7,323 bases of DNA, from NCBI GenBank assembly GCA_027366075.1, contig DAHXLI010000040.1, positions 1 to 7,323 of the forward strand, given 5' to 3'. Below are positions 3,928 to 7,323 of this stretch, in pieces. The notes under the pieces are model-generated. The model was not told where the DNA came from. It searched no databases and saw nothing but the letters and a program-made list of their open reading frames with translations. Each line of letters opens with the position of its first letter. Positions within the stretch are counted from its first letter, which is position 1. Source of the stretch: Candidatus Parvarchaeota archaeon (GTDB lineage: Archaea > Nanobdellota > Nanobdellia > Parvarchaeales > Parvarchaeaceae). Position numbers and translations under genes: made by a program.

Positions 3928-4987
3928 AAAAATACCAAAAATAGGACTTGTCGGATTTCTTATAAAGAAAGAGACGGGTAGAGGCGTTATGGAATATAGT
4001 TTTAGACTCCATAGAGCTTTTGCGAGAAGAGACAAAGATGTAGAAATACTCGATCTGCTAAACCCTAGCAAGATTTTGTCGCGCGTTTTTTCAAATTTAT
4101 TTAATTATGGGCATAGAGAAAACACCATATATCATTATGTCGACCCGGCGGCCGCATCCGCCAAATTTTTATTTGGCCGAGGGACCGCGGTCGTAACCGT
4201 GCATGATCTTGGTTTCCTTAGAAGCGAGTCTTACACAAACCCATTTAAATTATACTCGGGTAACATAAAGTCGCTTTTTTTGAAATCCGAAGAGCACGTC
4301 TTTTCTCCTTTTATAAAGATACTGCCGCTTATCGGCATATATGAATCTACCCACAACAAATGTTTGTTTATATTTGTAAGCGACTCTACAATGAGAGACT
4401 TCTTAGAAAGATTTAGAATAAGCCGCGAACGCTGTTTTGTGATACCACCAATAATAAGCCCCAAGTTCAAACCGCTAAAAAAAAGCAAAGGGAAAAAGAT
4501 GATAGTCGGTCATATCAGCAGCTACGCTCAAAACAAAAATGCCGGGGCTCTTATAGACGCTGTAAAGAAAGTGAAAGATAAAAACCTAGAACTTCGCCTC
4601 TATGGAGGGAAGATGCCATATAAAATAAATGACGACAAGAGGATAAAATATTTTGGCTTTGTAGACGAAGATAAACTTCCAATTATATATAATTCTTTTG
4701 ATGTCTTCGTTTTCCCTTCCGTTTTTGAGGGTTTTGGCATGCCGATTATGGAAGCGAAGCGATGCAAAGTGCCGGTAGTCACATATGCAAAAGCGGAATT
4801 GCCAGACGTAGTAAAAAGAAACACTTTGCAATTCAAAGACCAGGCTGACCTTATTGAGATACTAGAGAAAAAGAAATGGAAAAAAGTTAATCTAGAAATG
4901 GCTTATAATGACACTAAAGGGTGCGAAGAAGGCAACGTTGTAAATGAAATAATAAAGGTATACAAGCAAGCGCTAAACTCCCGATAA
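3920..4987 (+). CDS. GT-B glycosyltransferase (GT4-like), paralog 1
   Basis: This 355-aa protein has the two-Rossmann GT-B layout of retaining glycosyltransferases that move a sugar from an NDP-sugar to a lipid- or glycan-linked acceptor at the cytoplasmic membrane face. The N-terminal acceptor domain contains the Gly-rich start GLVGFLIKKETGRGVMEY (residues 9-26), YHYVDP (71-76) and VVTVHDLGFL (91-100). The linker strand is FVSDSTMRDFL. The C-terminal donor domain starts at IVGHISSY (195-202) and carries LELRLYGG, KYFGF and the E-x7-E pair EGFGMPIME (E270, E278), where the donor sugar-nucleotide is held. There is no signal peptide or membrane segment. The start ATG overlaps the preceding membrane-protein gene by 8 bp, with no Shine-Dalgarno sequence. 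The donor half is strongly similar to the glycosyltransferase at 6102-7244. The sugar and acceptor cannot be read from the sequence. Confidence 0.9.
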   Translation: MDKKIPKIGLVGFLIKKETGRGVMEYSFRLHRAFARRDKDVEILDLLNPSKILSRVFSNLFNYGHRENTIYHYVDPAAASAKFLFGRGTAVVTVHDLGFLRSESYTNPFKLYSGNIKSLFLKSEEHVFSPFIKILPLIGIYESTHNKCLFIFVSDSTMRDFLERFRISRERCFVIPPIISPKFKPLKKSKGKKMIVGHISSYAQNKNAGALIDAVKKVKDKNLELRLYGGKMPYKINDDKRIKYFGFVDEDKLPIIYNSFDVFVFPSVFEGFGMPIMEAKRCKVPVVTYAKAELPDVVKRNTLQFKDQADLIEILEKKKWKKVNLEMAYNDTKGCEEGNVVNEIIKVYKQALNSR

Positions 4988-5044
4988 GCTTTCCAACATT
5001 CTTGCGGCAGTGTAATTCGATGGTTATTTCGGAGCAGAAAGTGG
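4988..5044. other. Short intergenic spacer
   Basis: There is no gene or clear terminator hairpin here. The next promoter begins at 5045, so the flippase-like gene has its own transcription start despite sharing the orientation of the glycosyltransferase. Confidence 0.4.
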
Positions 5045-5053
5045 TTTAAAATA
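5045..5053 (+). promoter_or_regulatory. TATA box of the flippase-like gene
   Basis: TTTAAAATA is centred 28 bases upstream of ATG 5077. This predicts a leaderless transcript starting at or next to that ATG, and supports ATG 5077 over the upstream TTG 5071. Confidence 0.5.
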
Positions 5054-5072
5054 CTATTTGAATTATAGTATT
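5050..5072. promoter_or_regulatory. Perfect 8-bp inverted repeat, candidate operator
   Basis: AATACTAT (5050-5057) and ATAGTATT (5065-5072) are exact inverted copies separated by 7 bases. The element overlaps the 3' edge of the TATA box and ends 4 bases before ATG 5077. A repressor bound here would block TBP/TFB or polymerase. The cognate regulator is unknown. Confidence 0.4.
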
Positions 5073-5076
5073 GATT

Positions 5077-6045
5077 ATGCGCATATCAAGTCTTTTTAGA
5101 ATTGTTACTTTAATAATAGGCATCATTTTCATACTTGTACTGATACTCAGCTACAATCTTAGTGGCGCGATAGCAGCGTTTTCTCACCTAAAGCCAGTTT
5201 ACGTATTACTAGCCGCGTGCGCGTTCATCGCTTATGTGCTTTTAAGATATCTCCCATGGGCATACCTTATAAGAAAAATAGAAGTGAAAATAGGGTCGCT
5301 TCACAGCTTCCTAGCTATGCAAGCATTCTTTAATTTAGGCGTAGTCCCTTTAGTCTTTCAGGTAATCCCATTCGAATATTTAGAGAGATTAAAGAAAAAC
5401 ATCAGGTTTTTCTCTGGAAGCATGATACTGTCTACCGACATTGCAGGGTTTTTTGCCATAATCTGCTTAACAGTAATAGTATCGATATTCATCTCGGCAT
5501 ATATCCCGTATCTGATTGCGCTTCTCGCAGTAGTCTATTTAATAATGTCCTTACTTGGCAAACGAAGCTTGATGAAGCGCGCCATAAATTCATTAAAAAA
5601 ACTAGACTTAAGATTAAAATCAAAAATAATAAAAGCAGGCTTAAGATATTTTCAAACGCTTAAAAAGACAAGAGCGTTTCTTTCTCAAAAAGATATACTA
5701 TTCGAGACGTTGGCGTTCATGCCAAGCTTGATAGCGGAAAATCTAATTGTATATCTCATACTCGTAGCATTCAATCAAAACGTTTCATTTTTTCAAGTTT
5801 TATTCTTTTTCTGCCTGGCCGACATAATAGGTATGCTCTCATTAATACCTCTTAGCATGGGCTCCCTCGACATCTCGTTTATAGGGTTCATGGCGGCATT
5901 GGGAGTTCCCGGTGCGATAGCACTTTCGACTATATTGATTTACAGATTTTTTATGAACATGATATTACCTGCATTCGGTTATATTTGCCTCCTATGGCTG
6001 GGATTTTCGACTAGAATTAAGCCCGCGGGTCGTAGGAGAGTTTAA
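5077..6045 (+). CDS. LPG-synthase-TM / flippase-like integral membrane protein
   Basis: This 322-aa polytopic protein resembles the membrane domain of lysylphosphatidylglycerol synthases (the YbhN/UPF0104 group, also found in archaeal AglD-type proteins), which is proposed to move lipid-linked substrates across the membrane. Hydrophobic segments lie at about 7-25, 40-58, 75-98, 115-139, 141-160, 208-231, 238-260, 267-289 and 291-310. A basic cytoplasmic loop occupies 162-206. The family signature near the C-terminus is visible as IGMLSLIPLSMGSLDISF (251-268), where the usual PGGxGxxE reads PLSMGSLD, with Asp in place of Glu. The family's YR after the next helix is present (IYRFF, 288-292). 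The start at ATG 5077 is preferred to TTG 5071 because of promoter spacing. Flanked by two glycosyltransferases, it probably handles the lipid-linked glycan they build. It lacks the soluble aminoacyl-transfer domain of MprF. Confidence 0.8.
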   Translation: MRISSLFRIVTLIIGIIFILVLILSYNLSGAIAAFSHLKPVYVLLAACAFIAYVLLRYLPWAYLIRKIEVKIGSLHSFLAMQAFFNLGVVPLVFQVIPFEYLERLKKNIRFFSGSMILSTDIAGFFAIICLTVIVSIFISAYIPYLIALLAVVYLIMSLLGKRSLMKRAINSLKKLDLRLKSKIIKAGLRYFQTLKKTRAFLSQKDILFETLAFMPSLIAENLIVYLILVAFNQNVSFFQVLFFFCLADIIGMLSLIPLSMGSLDISFIGFMAALGVPGAIALSTILIYRFFMNMILPAFGYICLLWLGFSTRIKPAGRRRV

Positions 6046-6064
6046 CGGATAGTCACAAGAAATG

Positions 6065-6072
6065 CTTAAATT
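6065..6072 (+). promoter_or_regulatory. Weak TATA-like box of the second glycosyltransferase
   Basis: CTTAAATT is centred about 33 bases upstream of ATG 6102, so transcription would begin a few bases before that codon. A T-rich run just after it (GGTTTTGTTTTG, 6076-6087) could also terminate the preceding gene's transcript. Confidence 0.35.
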
Positions 6073-6101
6073 CTGGTTTTGTTTTGTATCCCTTATCAAC
6101 T

Positions 6102-7244
6102 ATGTCGGAAAAAAAAGGTCTTTCGCATCCAAACCGAAAATATCTGGTTAAACTTGTGTCTGCCAGTTTTGCAGACCACAGCGGCGTCGGCATAATAGAA
6201 TACGGAGTTAGGCTTCTCAATGCTCTAAAGAGCGAAAAAAGCGAGTTTGAAATATGCGAAAAGGCGGCAGTAAAAGGCAACGTTTTCAACATGCCAAAAC
6301 ATCTATACAAGGAGAAGCCCCCAAACCCAAGAGCTAATGATAAACCTGACTTAACGCATTATCTAGACCCAGGCTTCATCGTTTTCGATGCTCTTTTTAG
6401 CCGTCAGAATTTGAGACGGACGACTTACGTAGTGACGATGCATGATTTAGACGTTTTCAAGATCATAAATTTAAAGGCGATGATAAAAGAATATAATGCC
6501 CCGCATAATCTTTTAAGAAAACCGCTGATGTTCATATCTACCCCCTTTATAACTTTTACCAGAATGGTAACAACAAGCTTTGTCATGAAATATGCCAAGG
6601 CAATTATATGCGTAAGCGAGAAAACGCAAGATGAAGTCGTAAAAAGATACAAAGTCTCTAGAGAACATTGCCCGATAGTATATCCTATAATAGCCAGTTC
6701 TTTCAAACCACTTCGAGTCAAAAAAGACGCTAAAAAGACGATAGTCGGTCATATCAGCAGCTATCTTCCAAACAAAAACGTAAGGATGCTGATAAATGCA
6801 TTCAAAAAAACAAAGAATGAGAATCTAGAGTTAAGACTTTACGGCGGACAACTGCCCTATAAGATAAGCGACGATAAAAGGATAAAGTATATGGGTTTTC
6901 CAGCTACCGGAGACCTTCTAAAAATATTCAATTCCTTCGACGTTTTTGCGTTCCCTTCTTTATGGGAAGGCTTCGGCATGCCAATTATGGAAGCGAAGAA
7001 ATGCAAGGTTCCCGTAATAACATACGCTAAAGGGAACATAACAGAAATCGTAAAGAGGAATACATTACAATTCAAAGACGAAAACGATCTGGCAAGAATA
7101 CTTGATAACAAAGCGTGGAAGACAGTAAATCTGGAGAAGGCGGCGAACGATGCTAAAAAATGCGACGAGAAATACGTAGCAGAAAGGACGCTTGATGTTT
7201 ATAGAAAAGTTTTAGGTGAAAATAGTCTTCACTCCAATAGATAA
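6102..7244 (+). CDS. GT-B glycosyltransferase (GT4-like), paralog 2
   Basis: This 380-aa GT-B enzyme is a paralog of the one at 3920-4987. The N-terminal acceptor half has KLVSASFADHSGVGIIEYG (17-35), THYLDPG (85-91) and YVVTMHDLDVF (109-119), plus a hydrophobic stretch at about 141-170 (PLMFISTPFITFTRM onward) that could touch the membrane. The donor half starts at IVGHISSY (214-221) and carries NLELRLYGG, DDKRIKYMGF, and the E-x7-E pair EGFGMPIME (E289, E297) expected to bind the NDP-sugar. From residue about 211 to 330 it parallels paralog 1 almost position by position, including the odd tail VKRNTLQFKD, while the N-terminal halves differ strongly. The same donor sugar with a different acceptor is the simplest reading. 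An in-frame TTG at 6084 would add six residues, but ATG 6102 fits the TATA spacing better. It is followed 47 bp later by an epimerase gene. Confidence 0.9.
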   Translation: MSEKKGLSHPNRKYLVKLVSASFADHSGVGIIEYGVRLLNALKSEKSEFEICEKAAVKGNVFNMPKHLYKEKPPNPRANDKPDLTHYLDPGFIVFDALFSRQNLRRTTYVVTMHDLDVFKIINLKAMIKEYNAPHNLLRKPLMFISTPFITFTRMVTTSFVMKYAKAIICVSEKTQDEVVKRYKVSREHCPIVYPIIASSFKPLRVKKDAKKTIVGHISSYLPNKNVRMLINAFKKTKNENLELRLYGGQLPYKISDDKRIKYMGFPATGDLLKIFNSFDVFAFPSLWEGFGMPIMEAKKCKVPVITYAKGNITEIVKRNTLQFKDENDLARILDNKAWKTVNLEKAANDAKKCDEKYVAERTLDVYRKVLGENSLHSNR

Positions 7245-7264
7245 CCGGTACTTTTACAGTGCAA

Positions 7265-7272
7265 TTAAAATT
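7265..7272 (+). promoter_or_regulatory. Probable TATA box for the epimerase gene
   Basis: TTAAAATT is centred about 24 bases upstream of ATG 7292, consistent with a leaderless start. A second, better-looking A/T match (TTTAAATA, 7277-7284) lies too close to the ATG to serve it. Confidence 0.35.
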
Positions 7273-7291
7273 AGCATTTAAATATCAAAAT

Positions 7292-7323
7292 ATGAAAATA
7301 CTAGTTACGGGCGCAGCCGGGTT
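7292..7323 (+). CDS. NAD-dependent epimerase/dehydratase, N-terminal start (partial)
   Basis: Only the first ten codons plus two bases are in the window, and they read MKILVTGAAG. This is the first beta strand and Gly-rich loop (TGxxGxxG) of the extended short-chain dehydrogenases such as UDP-glucose 4-epimerase or NDP-sugar 4,6-dehydratase, which bind NAD(P). Such an enzyme would supply the activated sugar used by the neighbouring glycosyltransferases. The exact substrate cannot be told from so short a stretch. Confidence 0.7.
   Translation, partial: MKILVTGAAG

Noticed and set aside
5071..5076. TTG start two codons upstream of ATG for the flippase-like gene
   Set aside because: It lies inside the candidate operator and closer to the TATA box than transcription would begin; ATG 5077 fits better.
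6084..6101. TTG start giving six extra residues to the second glycosyltransferase
   Set aside because: It is too near the TATA-like box at 6065-6072 to be in the transcript; ATG 6102 is the natural start.
6425..6752. Two overlapping - strand open frames inside the second glycosyltransferase
   Set aside because: They are antisense shadows of a gene with clear GT-B motifs; they have no start signals or family features.
1..7323. CRISPR array, insertion sequence or attachment site
   Set aside because: I found no regularly spaced direct repeats, transposase motifs or flanking terminal inverted repeats.

Overview
The window looks archaeal. Several genes have an A/T-rich TATA-like box about 25-35 bases upstream of the start codon and almost no leader or Shine-Dalgarno sequence. 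It also carries a TFIIB-like cyclin-fold protein, and the small proteins lie in short, tightly packed operons at moderately low G+C. A DPANN-type lineage such as Micrarchaeota would fit, but that placement is inference.

Layout. Positions 2-136 hold the C-terminal tail of a membrane protein, followed by about 220 bp with no convincing gene and a TATA box. Next are two + strand genes: a 160-aa protein with a Gly-every-fourth-residue repeat (357-839), and a 202-aa protein with two TFB cyclin repeats but no zinc ribbon (889-1497), ending at a hairpin/T-tract terminator. On the - strand, 1547-2489 is a HEPN / nucleotidyltransferase (HepT/MntA-like) pair. The genes overlap by 4 bp, the HEPN gene carries an apparent 1-base frameshift near its RNase motif, and two matching palindromes 20 bp apart sit on the promoter. 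Further along the - strand, 2671-3171 encodes a probable ADP-ribosyltransferase-like protein whose 5' part, including the likely catalytic Arg, is separated from its start codon by an in-frame TAG.

From 3184 rightward the window becomes a + strand cell-surface glycan locus. It holds a G+C-richer 232-aa membrane protein overlapping a GT-B glycosyltransferase (3920-4987), an LPG-synthase-TM/flippase-like membrane protein (5077-6045), a second glycosyltransferase paralogous to the first (6102-7244), and the first codons of an NAD-dependent sugar-nucleotide epimerase/dehydratase (7292 onward). The two glycosyltransferases share a nearly identical donor-binding half but have different acceptor halves. 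They probably add the same or a related sugar to different acceptors. The multi-TM protein may handle the lipid-linked product, and the epimerase may supply the activated sugar.

The left half (TFB-like protein, HEPN/MNT, ART-like gene) looks like an accessory island with toxin/antitoxin character, and two of its genes show signs of decay. The strongest items for follow-up are the paired operators at 2482-2517, the HEPN frameshift, the TAG-interrupted ART-like gene, the zinc-ribbon-less TFB, and the 8-bp inverted repeat between TATA box and start codon at 5050-5072.
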